Made by a program: the position numbers and the translations under genes. A DNA stretch of 16,967 bases from Baffinella frigidus (lineage: Eukaryota; Cryptophyceae; Cryptomonadales; Baffinellaceae): assembly GCA_026770585.1 (NCBI GenBank), contig MU647109.1, positions 18,125-35,091 of the forward strand, read 5' to 3'. The notes beneath the pieces were generated by a model. The model ran no database searches. It saw nothing but the letters and a program-made list of their open reading frames with translations, and was not told where the DNA came from. This document shows, one piece after another, positions 9,801 to 13,482 of this stretch (position 1 is the first letter of the stretch; every line of letters begins with the position of its first letter).

Positions 9801-11958
9801 ACTAATAAGAACGAATTGTGTAGTAATTTCAACGGTATGGATGAGGCAGGATCTAGCTCTGTCCCACTTTGAATTGGGCTCATCATCAATTCGCCCCCCC
9901 CCCCAATTTCCTATGTGAATTTCTTGGGGGGGGTGCAAAATTCACATGGAAAATTCAGGAGGGGGGCAAATTGATGATGCGCCCAAATCAAAGTGGGACA
10001 GAGCTAGAGGGTAGAACCTCGTCATCCGGGAAGAAATCCGTCACGCGGTACCCATTTTGCCAACGAAAATGTTTTAATATTACTAGTATGTTTTACTATT
10101 ACAAGTATAGTATGTTTTACTATTACTAGTATGTTTTACTTTTACTAGTATGACCGAACCGTGTAGTAAATTTCGTTGCCCGCACGCATTTAACTAACAC
10201 TTCTACGGAGATGAAAACAGAACCTGAGTGAAGGAAGCCTCATCATGCGGGAAGCGCTCCGTCACGCGGTAGCCATACACCTGAAATCCAGGGCGTTACA
10301 GACCGGTACCCCTACACCTGCGAGCGCCCCCCGAATGAAGTTTGTTGGTCACCCACAAAACCGCGAAATTCAGGGGGCGTTACAGATAGGTAGCCATACA
10401 CCTCCGAGAGATCCCCGAATAAAGTTTGTTGGTCGCTCACAAAACCGCGAAATTCAGAGTCTTGCAGAGAGGTACCCATACACCAGCGAGCACCCCCCGA
10501 ACGAAGTTTTTTGGATGCCCACAAAACCGCGAAATCCAGGGGAGGGGACGTTACAGAGCGGTAGCCATACACCTGCGAGAGATCCCCGAATAAAGATTGT
10601 TGGTCACTCACAAAATCGCAAAATTCATAGGTCTTGCAGAGATATACCCATACACCTGCGAGAGATCCCCGAATAAAGTTTTTTGGATGCCCACAAAACC
10701 GCAAAATCCAAGGCGTTACAGACCGGTACCCATACACCAGCGAGCACCCCCCGAATGAAGTTTTTTGGATGCCCACAAAACCGCGGAATTCAAGGTTTGG
10801 AAGAGTGGTGGCCATACACCTGCGAAAGCCCCCCGAATGAAGTGGATGCCCACAAAACCGCGAAAATCAGGGCGTTGCAGAGAGGTAGCCTAGCGCTGCG
10901 TGAGTTCTGTTCTGGCACGTCCGAAAGGCTTTCTATTCACCTTTTTGCACTGGATTTCTGCTCTTAATTTTTTTGAAAGACGCGAACGAATAAAACTGAG
11001 GCAGAGCTAGGCAGCCATACACCTGCGAGCCCCGCGCCACTTGCCCTCATGGGCCACGAGGGTGTCACGCTCCTCCTGCTCCAGCACTTCGCTGGCTCCA
11101 TCGCCATCAGGGACAACGGTGGATCGATGCCGCTGGTGTAGAGCGCTGTGCAGAGAAGTTGGCCTCGGGAAATAATGGAAAATCGAGAAATTGGAGCCGT
11201 TTTGTCAACTTTTGAGAAATTAAGTCCCATGAATTCCCATGAATTTCTTGACAAAATGGCTCCAATTTTCCCATTTTCCCATTTTTCGGTGGCCAACTTC
11301 TCTGCACAGCGCTCTACGCTGCTTCACTGAACCGTACGGCGGTTGACTTCACACCACTGAACTTGACTTAACCGCGCGCCTCAACCGTGCAGTCGTGGAC
11401 CTACCGTTTCCCGTATGCTAGCCACCAAAAGAAAAACGTGCGTTTATTACGCACCGATGCCAACTTGGAAACCCATGCATTCACTTCCCCTGACTTCGAG
11501 GGAGGGAATGACTTTCTGGCGCTGCCTCGCTCAGGTTGACCGACTATCCTCAAGTTCACAGTCCGGGTTCGCGGCACAAATCCGTCATTCATCTTTCAAG
11601 CGGAAAACACCCCGAGCTCCGACAATTGCTGAGCCCAAATAGACTGAGACTAGACCCTAACGTCTTCTTCGAACGGGTCCGGCACGGTGCCTGCACCACC
11701 ACACAGCGGGCTACCAAGGCATTTTCGGCCCAAATCGGGCCACCTTCCCGTTACCTTATCCGTAGGACCCCCCCTATGTCCCTACGGGTTGCCTACCGTA
11801 GGGTCTCAGGTCTTATCGCTTAGGTGTTTTTCAAAATCCATCATACCGTAGGGTCCTCGGGGCTGGACCTTAATGCCGTCGTCGAGCGGGTCCGGCGCGG
11901 CGCCCGCAGGCGGAGCGTTCGCGAGCAACATCGCCGCCAGCTGCACCGCCTGCTTCAT
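730..11958 (-). CDS. Secreted glutaminyl-peptide cyclotransferase, plant/bacterial type, multi-exon (whole gene)
   Basis: The enzyme converts N-terminal glutamine of peptides to pyroglutamate, acting in the secretory pathway or outside the cell. I built it by joining eight minus-strand exons listed separately (573 nt, about 191 residues). Every junction is GT-AG; all are phase 0 except exon 6/7 (AA|A). The product has an N-terminal signal peptide, then FTQ|GLEF (about 47-53), TGLYGES, LFGEG (E about 94), LTWKEN (W about 108) and YPYEGWG (W about 134). Spacings F47-Q49-E94-W108 equal those I recall for papaya cyclotransferase F22-Q24-E69-W83, and the next Trp differs by one residue. The C-terminal third is not secured: an exon candidate lies at 45-104 and a split one at 373-641. 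Introns are 0.9-2.5 kb, full of exon echoes and MITEs. It is head-to-head with the esterase gene. It could be a decayed copy, but no stop or frameshift occurs in the eight exons. Confidence 0.8.
895..963. repeat. About 24-bp tandem repeat, three copies
   Basis: GGTTCTTAGGGCTTTTCCCC and two variants follow one another within intron 7, upstream (minus strand) of exon 8. Confidence 0.75.
1066..1110 (-). pseudogene. Echo of cyclotransferase exon 8 acceptor half, copy 1
   Basis: The string tttgcag|GAGCGG is followed by ERALTLTDAKGRSIDES, then similarity to exon 8 ends abruptly at a shared CTTAACCCC... segment. Flanking intron sequence is also shared with the real exon (CAATACgGTAGGCAATCC upstream). 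Confidence 0.75.
1154..1255. mobile_element. MITE family G copy 1 with 22-bp perfect TIRs
   Basis: The TIR GGGACATAGGGGGGGTTCCT continues to 1175 and is mirrored exactly at 1234-1255. Solo or partial ends of the same family occur at 289-333, 841-877 and 11752-11803, usually next to GGCAATCCGTAGGG. Confidence 0.8.
1302..1346 (-). pseudogene. Echo of cyclotransferase exon 8 acceptor half, copy 2
   Basis: The string tttgcag|GAGCGG is followed by ERAFTLTDVTGRAVDEI, then the same CTTAACCCC break as the copy at 1066-1110. A weaker third relative (FTLTSAV) is at about 1455-1489. All lie in the intron just upstream of the real exon. Confidence 0.75.
1540..1644. repeat. 21-bp tandem repeat, five copies
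   Basis: The unit is CCGTCCGATGGTCAAACATAA, five near-perfect copies. The array is flanked on both sides by the same direct repeat (CACCCTCAACCATACACCAT at about 1433 and 1642). It lies within intron 7. Confidence 0.9.
1665..1745 (-). pseudogene. Echo of cyclotransferase exon 7 donor half
   Basis: The minus strand reads VKAKLLATDGAHVIREW..DSWEE, then G|GTCTATGG, copying VNGKLLTTDGTNIIREW..ATWKE|GTCTCATG of exon 7. It lies downstream of the real exon, in the first part of intron 7. It lacks the YPYEGWG half and its acceptor. Confidence 0.75.
1882..1984 (-). CDS. Cyclotransferase exon 7 (YPYEGWG..DGT..REW)
   Basis: The exon is 103 nt: one base completing Lys, then 34 codons starting YPYEGWGATAVNGKLLTTDG and ending REWSPATWKE. 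The acceptor is tttcag|ATATCC and the donor GAG|GTCTCA. It matches the family blade Y.GEGWGLt.dG..l..sDGt..lr.ldP.tf.e; Trp of EGWG matches papaya Trp110. The SDG of the family is TDG here. At least six partial copies lie in the intron upstream of it. Confidence 0.85.
2166..2260. repeat. Dispersed direct repeat, copy 1 (partner 3278-3362)
   Basis: The string GAGGTCACACGAGAGA and then TCTCGAGGGACCTACCCAGA and CCGAGTATACAACGTATACG are shared with 3278-3362 in the same orientation at high identity. Both lie within intron 6. No coding seen. Confidence 0.85.
2326..2502. mobile_element. MITE family A copy 1, TA target
   Basis: The termini TAGAGCGTTTGCGGTAATTG and its inverted match ending TCTA bound 177 bp, with a second inverted block (TTTTCCGGTTTTCCGGTTTTT). 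The flanking TA fits a Tc1/mariner-like element. There is no transposase. It cuts an exon-7 echo. Confidence 0.88.
2503..2723 (-). pseudogene. Exon 7 echo broken by two nested MITEs
   Basis: The minus strand reads ccgcag|ATATCCGTA, element B (2541-2709), then GAAGGGTGGGG..GTGAACGGCAAGTTGCT (EGWGGTAVNGKLL), and then element A (2326-2502). It therefore keeps the acceptor edge and about 20 residues of exon 7. Confidence 0.8.
2541..2709. mobile_element. MITE family B copy 1
   Basis: The TIRs CACCAGCCCTCACCGCAGGA (left) and CACCAACCCTCACGGAAGGA (right, reversed) bound 169 bp. It interrupts an exon-7 echo between ATATCCGTA and GAAGGGTGGGG on the minus strand. An internal hairpin lies near 2631-2652. 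Confidence 0.8.
2754..2821. mobile_element. MITE family F copy 1
   Basis: GGCAACGAAAATTACTACAC and inverted TGTGTAGTAATTTTCATGG bound a short TA-rich centre (CATACTAGT). An inverted paralogue including flanking sequence is at 3425-3533. Confidence 0.75.
2822..2873 (-). pseudogene. Exon 7 echo with acceptor, cut by a family F element
   Basis: After attgcag|, the minus strand reads YPYEGWGATAVNGKLLT and then runs into the family F element at 2754-2821. Upstream intron sequence (CTCGAATT.CAG) is also shared with the real exon. Confidence 0.85.
2930..3034. mobile_element. MITE family J, TA target, empty site present
   Basis: The TIRs TATCCCTTAAGTGCCC and GGGCACTTAAGGGATA bound 105 bp, which also holds a perfect 20-bp palindrome (2947-2966). 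The paralogous sequence at 2013-2060 runs through the same site without the element. Confidence 0.85.
3035..3193 (-). pseudogene. Two further exon 7 acceptor echoes and a GC-rich tandem repeat
   Basis: On the minus strand, acceptors followed by degenerate ATATCCGTACGAAGGGTGGGG occur at 3193 (tgcag|ATGTCC) and 3058 (tgcag|ATGCCC). Another lies at 2069-2046. Between them, 3063-3140 is a roughly 30-bp repeat (CCACCCCCCTCGACTTCAGG), three copies. Confidence 0.7.
3278..3362. repeat. Dispersed direct repeat, copy 2 (partner 2166-2260)
   Basis: It has the same string order as 2166-2260, including the CCGAGTATACAACGTATACG core. It is part of the intron 6 duplication record. Confidence 0.85.
3425..3536. 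repeat. Inverted copy of 2711-2815 with exon 7 acceptor edge on the plus strand
   Basis: The plus strand here reads tttccgcag|ATATCCGTACGAAGGGTGGG, the reverse orientation of the host gene, preceded by a family F element with the same centre as 2754-2821. The pair forms a roughly 105-bp inverted repeat about 600 bp apart. Confidence 0.8.
3607..4225 (-). pseudogene. Four echoes of exon 6 donor edge
   Basis: Minus-strand copies of DKTSFERTGSFK plus donor end at 4191 (donor changed to ATAACT), 4073 (SSK|GTAACT), 3972 (PFE|GTAAGT) and 3607 (SFE|GAAAGA). Intron sequence between them is also repeated (GGGAAAG.GACCGGTCTC; CTACCCT..TCCGCGCG). All lie in the first part of intron 6, just after the real exon. 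Confidence 0.8.
3643..3883. mobile_element. MITE family A copy 2, TA duplication proven by empty paralogue
   Basis: TAGAGCGTTTGCGGTAATTG and its inverse bound 241 bp, with inner arms GGTTTCCCCGTTTCCCCG. The host flanks (GGACGTCTTGTCG and GAATTTCGGGGCGGG) are contiguous, sharing one TA, at 4095-4130. Confidence 0.92.
4283..4473. mobile_element. MITE family C copy 2, TA-flanked
   Basis: The ends CTACTCGAGATTGCTAGATG and inverted CCACGCGAGATTACTAGAGG bound 191 bp, with TA on both sides. Its internal order (TTGTACCAGGATAAGG, CGTGACCA.TCAACGAA, TTACTACACAAA) matches 6790-6980. Confidence 0.88.
4488..4555 (-). CDS. Cyclotransferase exon 6 (LTWKEN..)
   Basis: The exon is 68 nt (22 codons plus 2 nt): LTWKENLGLLYDKTSFERTG, then SF and AA of a Lys codon. 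The acceptor is gggcag|CTGACG and the donor TTCAA|GTAACC. Trp of LTW matches papaya Trp83. Two downstream-truncated twins lie 210 and 420 bp upstream (starting 4765 and 4975). This copy is chosen because only it reaches the SFK donor. Confidence 0.85.
4510..5065 (-). repeat. 210-bp tandem array carrying exon 6
   Basis: About 2.6 units with period 210 bp (acceptors at 4555, 4765, 4975); units 1 and 2 are almost identical. Each unit holds the intron 3' end, the acceptor and LTWKENLGLLYD..TSF. In the upstream two copies the exon then runs into GTTACACGC instead of ERTGSF. The junction at about 5060 joins a partial fourth start (CTGACGTGGA at 5070). Confidence 0.92.
5143..5335 (+). pseudogene. 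Inverted exon 6 copy split by MITE family B
   Basis: The plus strand reads GGCGACAAGACGTTCTTC, then element 5177-5312, then TTCGAACCCACCGGCTCCTT and CGA|GTAACTCCC. This is exon 6 in the orientation opposite to the host gene, with a donor. A TTC repeat on both sides of the element looks like a 3-bp target duplication. Confidence 0.75.
5177..5312. mobile_element. MITE family B copy 2, long hairpin
   Basis: The TIR CACCAACCCTCACA is mirrored at 5299-5312, with further arms GGGCAAATCG, CTCCAAAAATCCCCTTG and a near-perfect centre (CGTCGGATTCCGACG). Length is 136 bp, non-coding. Confidence 0.88.
5455..5660 (-). pseudogene. Weak echoes of exon 6 acceptor edge
   Basis: Minus-strand acceptors tgggcag|CTTACCGTCAAC (5645) and tggacag|CTTAACAACAAC (5463), like one at 5143, resemble gggcag|CTGACGTGG. 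They share the upstream string CTGAGGAGC..GTGTGTGG. Only a few codons match, so these are decayed or chance-assisted. Confidence 0.5.
5735..5864. mobile_element. MITE family H copy 1
   Basis: CCAGGGCGGAGTTTTTGTAT and inverted CCAGGGCGGATATTTTGTGA bound 130 bp with a central hairpin GTACCC..GGGTAC. CAATC is present on both sides (5729-5733 and 5870-5874), a possible 5-bp target duplication. The partner is 14672-14801. Confidence 0.85.
5975..6065. repeat. ATGCATCAATACATAA-type A/T-rich repeat
   Basis: Imperfect copies of AATACATAAATGCATC run here and resume at 6262-6310, on both sides of the truncated family A element. This looks like a repeat split by that insertion. Confidence 0.7.
6087..6350 (-). 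pseudogene. Two echoes of exon 5 donor edge
   Basis: The minus strand reads VLGDTLIQ|GTCTTC (ending 6088) and VLGDTLIQ|GTCCAG (ending about 6327), copying the last eight codons of exon 5 with their donor. They lie within intron 5, downstream of the real exon. Confidence 0.8.
6112..6263. mobile_element. MITE family A copy 3, left end lost
   Basis: The right terminus GGACAACAATTACCGCAAAC..CTCTA and a core (GTTGTAAAGGTCGTTAAA, ACACTTCTGGTAGAAAT) match the 2326-2502 element. The left GAGCGTTTGCGG end is missing and abuts the exon-5 echo. Confidence 0.8.
6414..6655. mobile_element. Large palindromic element, family F core with extended arms
   Basis: Inner arms 6469-6526 (TTTATCCGGGGAAATCTATT ..TTTGATGGCAACGAAAATTA) are mirrored to 6610. 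Outer arms GGCCCACACGAGGCTACCCA (6415-) are mirrored to 6655 with small gaps. Total is about 240 bp, able to fold almost end to end. Confidence 0.85.
6790..6980. mobile_element. MITE family C copy 3, 30-bp perfect TIRs
   Basis: CCACTCGAGAATGCTAGAGG..CCTATTTA is mirrored exactly at the right end. Length is 191 bp, identical to the 4283-4473 copy. The flanks are AC/AC rather than a clear TA. Confidence 0.9.
6990..7027. repeat. Hairpin
   Basis: TTAAGCCGAAA and TTTCGGCTTAA are separated by 16 nt, just downstream (minus strand) of exon 5. Confidence 0.7.
7065..7139 (-). CDS. Cyclotransferase exon 5 (FGEG, catalytic Glu)
   Basis: Twenty-five codons start VKQSRELLPELFGEG and end GDTLIQ. The acceptor is tggcag|GTGAAA and the donor CAG|GTCCAC, phase 0. 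The Glu of FGEG matches the papaya catalytic Glu69. GDTLIQ joins LTWKEN of exon 6, giving the family string iyQLTWkE. Confidence 0.88.
7436..7483. repeat. Tandem pair of palindromes
   Basis: AGAAACTATGCAAGTATAGT..TTCT is followed by AAACTATACACGTATAGTTT, two related inverted repeats in intron 4. Confidence 0.75.
7519..7718 (-). pseudogene. Echo of exon 5 interrupted by a family G element
   Basis: The minus strand reads tttgacag|GTGACGCAGAGTCG.. (VTQSRSLQPGLFGES), then an inserted CCTACGG/CCGTAGG-rich stretch (about 7550-7640), then VTVLGD with the family string broken after it. It lies in intron 4, upstream of the real exon. Confidence 0.75.
7550..7640. mobile_element. Family G-type palindromic insertion, degenerate
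   Basis: CTCCTAGGACC..GTAGGAGCC, CCTACGGCCTACCGTAGG and GTAGGCCTAACTACCC recur here. The right end plus flank (GGCCTAACTACCC..GT..CCCTATT) matches 9001-9040 next to the 8894-9016 element. Confidence 0.6.
7811..7900. repeat. (GA)n microsatellite
   Basis: A 90-bp GAGA tract with GGGA and GACA interruptions, in intron 4. Open frames across it are repeat artefacts. Confidence 0.95.
7910..8050 (-). pseudogene. Two short echoes of exon 5 acceptor edge
   Basis: Minus-strand ttccacag|GTGAGGCAGTTCCG (about 7937) and gccacag|GTGAAACCGTCCC (about 8027) resemble tggcag|GTGAAACAGAGTCG. Only three to six codons match. Confidence 0.55.
8096..8163. repeat. 23-24-bp tandem repeat, three copies
   Basis: TTTGAAAAGGGGCGTTTTCA units run directly after the donor of exon 4 (minus strand), at the start of intron 4. 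Each unit is itself palindromic (TTTGAAAA..TTTTCAAA). Confidence 0.9.
8171..8227 (-). CDS. Cyclotransferase exon 4 (TGLYGES..LRRVD..TGK)
   Basis: Nineteen codons read GTGLYGESKLRRVDISTGK. The acceptor is ctacag|GGGACG and the donor AAG|GTGCTC, phase 0. This is the classical first-blade motif of the family (STGlyG.S.lr.vdl.TGkV). The following V is supplied by exon 5. Confidence 0.88.
8242..8266. repeat. Hairpin near the exon 4 acceptor
   Basis: ACGCGCAGTT, a 5-nt loop, then AACTGCGCGT, about 15 nt upstream of the exon 4 acceptor on the minus strand. Confidence 0.7.
8344..8471. mobile_element. MITE family I with 5-bp TCAAA target duplication
   Basis: GAGGGCGGTTCGGGAGAAC.. and inverted GAGGGCGGTCCGGGCGAAC bound 128 bp. 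TCAAA is repeated exactly at 8339-8343 and 8472-8476. The uninterrupted paralogue is at 8800-8850. Confidence 0.92.
8548..8662. mobile_element. MITE family F-like, degenerate
   Basis: ATATAATTTATAAACT and inverted TTATAATTTATAGACT form the outer arms. The inner TTACTTCACA / GTGTAGTAATTTTG and a CTAGTAATATT centre are family F hallmarks. Confidence 0.7.
8688..8775. repeat. Direct repeat copy 1 (partner 9195-9278)
   Basis: GGAGAGTCCCACGA and CCCCTCCCGGTTT.GTTTCC with CCCCGGTACAAA are shared in order with 9195-9278. On the minus strand both contain FVPGRK.NREG..VPGK, and neighbouring 8310 and 8820 hold CCAGG.AAGTTGT-like relatives. I cannot tie this to an exon. Confidence 0.8.
8894..9016. mobile_element. 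MITE family G-type, 17-bp perfect TIRs
   Basis: GGGTAGTTAGGCCTACG is mirrored at 9000-9016. The 123-bp interior is dense in CCTACNGTAGG and TCCTAGG palindromes. Confidence 0.8.
9195..9278. repeat. Direct repeat copy 2 (partner 8688-8775)
   Basis: It shares the same blocks as 8688-8775 and lies within intron 3, directly downstream of exon 3. Confidence 0.8.
9331..9366 (-). CDS. Cyclotransferase exon 3, 36-nt microexon
   Basis: Twelve codons read GLEFDPDGHVIE. The acceptor is acccag|GGGCTT and the donor GAG|GTGCCT, phase 0. It exactly bridges FTQ| and |GTGLYGES, giving the family string FTQGLEF.xDG.xxEGTGLYG. The donor is inferred from the join to exon 4; reading through would add VPPNGSKGG. 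Confidence 0.8.
9378..9427. repeat. Interstitial TTTAGGG-type repeat
   Basis: GGTTTAGGGTTTAGGGTTTG grades into TTTGGGG variants, immediately upstream of the exon 3 acceptor on the minus strand. Confidence 0.9.
9719..9841. mobile_element. Family F element, right arm truncated, in a 13-bp direct repeat
   Basis: TTTATCCGGGGAAACCTATT..GATGGCAACAAAAATTACTA matches the left arm at 6469. The right side stops after TGTGTAGTAATTT. CAACGGTATGGAT stands on both sides (9719-9731 and 9829-9841). Confidence 0.8.
9853..10007. mobile_element. MITE family D copy 1, TA-flanked
   Basis: CTAGCTCTGTCCCACTTTGA..CATCATCAATT is mirrored at the right end (155 bp). The interior holds C10 and G8 runs. TA lies inside the CTAG ends. 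The relative is 14876-15024. Confidence 0.88.
10011..10056 (-). pseudogene. Echo of exon 2
   Basis: The minus strand reads GYRVTDFFPDDEVL, copying YGYRVTERFPHDEAS of exon 2. It is cut on both sides by MITEs (10059-10180 and 9853-10007) and lies in intron 2 after the real exon. Confidence 0.75.
10059..10180. mobile_element. Family F element with internal 19-bp tandem repeat
   Basis: GCCAACGAAAAT and inverted TAAATTTCGTTGCC are the ends. The centre (10069-10150) is four ATGTTTTACTATTACTAGT units, an expansion of the CTAGTA centre seen in other copies. Confidence 0.8.
10224..10280 (-). CDS. Cyclotransferase exon 2 (PHD..FTQ motif)
   Basis: The exon has 19 codons: VYGYRVTERFPHDEASFTQ. The acceptor is tttcag|GTGTATGG and the donor CAG|GTTCTG, phase 0 at both ends. 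The family signature here is y.V...PHD..aFTQGL. F and Q of FTQ correspond to papaya F22 and Q24, which shape the substrate pocket. Its 5' edge is amplified upstream in the 83-bp array. Confidence 0.85.
10290..10890 (-). repeat. About 83-bp tandem array built on the exon 2 acceptor edge
   Basis: Seven or so units of about 83 bp. On the minus strand each has the intron 3' end CT.GCAG or a variant, then GTGTATGGCTACC (VYGY, exon 2 start), then intron-like sequence. Some units keep AG (ctcgcag), others have lost it (ctcgctg). Frames of 143 and 167 codons across it are artefacts, since 83 is not a multiple of 3. Confidence 0.85.
10890..11010. mobile_element. MITE family D-like, TA-flanked
   Basis: CTAGCGCTGCGTGAGTT and inverted CTAGCTCTGCCTCAGTTTTA bound 121 bp. 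It is inserted in a unit of the 83-bp array: GGTAGCC before it, CAGCCATACACCTGCGAG after it. Confidence 0.75.
11141..11314. mobile_element. MITE family E, TA-flanked, perfect TIRs
   Basis: GAGCGCTGTGCAGAGAAGTT..GGCC is mirrored exactly, with TA at 11139-11140 and 11315-11316. Inner arms TTGGAGCC.TTTTGTCAA pair as well. Length is 174 bp, with no coding. Confidence 0.92.
11650..11712 (-). pseudogene. Echo of exon 1 donor half
   Basis: The minus strand reads GTVPDPFEEDV, then AGGGTCTAG, copying GAAPDPLDDGI and AAG|GTCC of exon 1. It lies downstream of the real exon, in the first part of intron 1. Confidence 0.65.
11869..11958 (-). CDS. Cyclotransferase exon 1: start codon and signal peptide
   Basis: The exon has 30 codons, from ATG at 11958 to a donor AAG|GTCC at 11868. 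It reads MKQAVQLAAMLLANAPPAGA and then APDPLDDGIK. A short basic start, hydrophobic core and small residues before APDP look like a signal peptide, as expected for this extracellular family. It ends in phase 0 and joins VYGYRV of exon 2, a normal family N terminus. The start is chosen because this is the only Met directly before the hydrophobic core, and it is preserved in an upstream echo at 12038-12074. Confidence 0.8.
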
Positions 11959-12035
11959 TGAAGAGAGGTTGTGAGGGTTGGTGGATGGGAACTAGCGTCT
12001 CGTCGAGTAGGGCACGCTACCTGACCCAGAAGCAT

Positions 12036-12250
12036 CGCCGCCAGATGCACCGCCTGCTTCATGGAAGAGAGGTGAGAGGTGCGAGGTGAGAAGTCAAACG
12101 TCAGAGGTCAGGGTAGAGAATGTTCCCGATGTTTACTTGACCCCCTCGAATTTACTGGATGTTCCGGGCGGAATCCGGACGGGGGGCATCGCGCTGTGGA
12201 GGGGGGGGCGAGAACCATCGCTGCCAGCTGCACCGCCTACTTTGTTCGTG
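12036..12250 (-). pseudogene. Two upstream echoes of exon 1 start
   Basis: At 12074-12038 the minus strand has TCTCTTCC ATG then MKQAVHLAAMLLG; at about 12250-12215 it has AVQLAAMVLAPP without the ATG. The first also shares the 5' flank ACCTCTCTTC with the real start, so a transcription-start region may be duplicated. Confidence 0.75.
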
Positions 12251-12354
12251 CATGCTTGTCGTTGAGTTAATTTATTGAATTTGTGGAAGGGAAGACACTA
12301 CGCTCAGCGTTCTCCTCCCCTGGTGGTACAATGCGAACGTCGCTCTAATGCCAC

Positions 12355-12502
12355 AAGCTAACGCCAGCGGACCCCTTAGCCTACGGCAGGAACCCCCCCT
12401 CCTCCTGCGACGTTTAAAACAAAAAGGACTTGAAAAGTCGTAGGAGGGGGGCTCCTACTGTAGGCAATCCGTAGGCTCTAAGTACCTCGCTGGCGTTAGC
12501 TT
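12355..12502. mobile_element. Hairpin element between the two genes
   Basis: AAGCTAACGCCAGCG is mirrored at 12488-12502. Inner arms GCCTACGG and AGGAACCCCCCCTCC (inverse GGAGGGGGGCTCCT) relate it to family G. Length is 148 bp. Confidence 0.82.
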
Positions 12503-13281
12503 TTCACATGACCTCGCTGCAGCCCGAATCGGGCGCATCACCTGCAGCGAGTAAATGCCCGATCCTAAGCCCGATCCTAAAGTGGAACGCACCGTGGAGA
12601 GGGCGCGCCGTTTGTGAGGGGAACGCACCGTGCACAGATGGGCACAGTGTATGGAACAGATGGCACGACCGCGGAATGTGCAGGCTGGGTGCAGGAAGCT
12701 ACGCAGCGAGGCGCCATTGTCTGGCAGGCGGGGAGGGGACAAGCCTGCAGACTGAGATTGCGAAGCGCGCTGCGGCGCGGCGTATGGCGCGCTGTCATTT
12801 CTGTCCGAAAGCCCCCCCGGCGGACGGTGCCGATGGCTCGGACGGCGGGAGAAGCCCGGGCTTGCTCGTGGTTTTGGCAGGTGAGGTGGTGAAACGCGGC
12901 GGGGAGGTGCTGGGAGGAGCAGAGCGCTGTCGGGTGTGGGGACGTGTGTGGGGTTAGAACATATGGCGAACCGGGAGGGTAGGGAGCACGATCGCGTCCT
13001 TGTGTCAGAGGCAAGTCCCGAGCACCTGTTCCGGGAAATCGAAGCGAAATGCGGGTTGGCATAGGGCATAGGCGGGGCTGGATGCTGGGGGGGCGCTGCA
13101 CCTCTGCCCAGCGATGGAAGGAACGCTGCAGTCGGGGCCCCGGATAGATGTCCCATAGAGCAAGACTCCCGACACGGGTGTGAGTGGAGTTCGATCCGCT
13201 GCCTGGCGATTTGACCAGTAGTGGAAATTTTGGCGGGGAGAAGGAACCACGCTTGCAACGGGGGCTGGGGCACCTGGGAAC
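12503..13281. other. GC-rich intergenic region between divergent genes
   Basis: About 780 bp between the hairpin element and the esterase start. I recognise no exon. The long minus-strand frames here are proline- and arginine-rich, run antisense through the esterase exon and match no family I know. It presumably carries the esterase promoter, but no TATA-like or other box is convincing. Confidence 0.5.
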
Positions 13282-13482
13282 ATGCCGGGCGACGCTGCAT
13301 GGCGGCGGTTCTCGCTGTGCGTGCAGCTCGCGCTGTGCGTGCAGCTGGCCTGCGGTCAGCTCGTTCCCCTTGTTCTGCTGACAGACGAGACAGCTGTGTG
13401 CATGGACGGGTCGCCGGGCGGGTTCTACTTCCAGGCTGCGACGGATCCGCGGCGCGCCGGGGACTGGGTGGTGCATCTGCAG
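13282..13482 (+). CDS. Esterase exon 1
   Basis: Sixty-seven codons. MPGDAAWRR then FSLCVQLALCVQLACGQ form a clear signal peptide, followed by LVPLVLLTDETAVCMDGSPG and GFYFQ..DWVVHLQ. The donor is CAG|GTGCGT, phase 0. The start is chosen for the signal peptide. The hydrophobic core is an 18-bp tandem duplication (LCVQLA twice). Confidence 0.88.

Noticed and set aside
10245-10840. Frames of 143 and 167 codons with apparent peptide repeats
   Set aside because: They come from the 83-bp tandem array; the period is not a multiple of three and units change frame.
10290-10890. CRISPR-like array
   Set aside because: Units are contiguous and similar over their whole length, with no distinct repeat/spacer structure, and the setting is eukaryotic.
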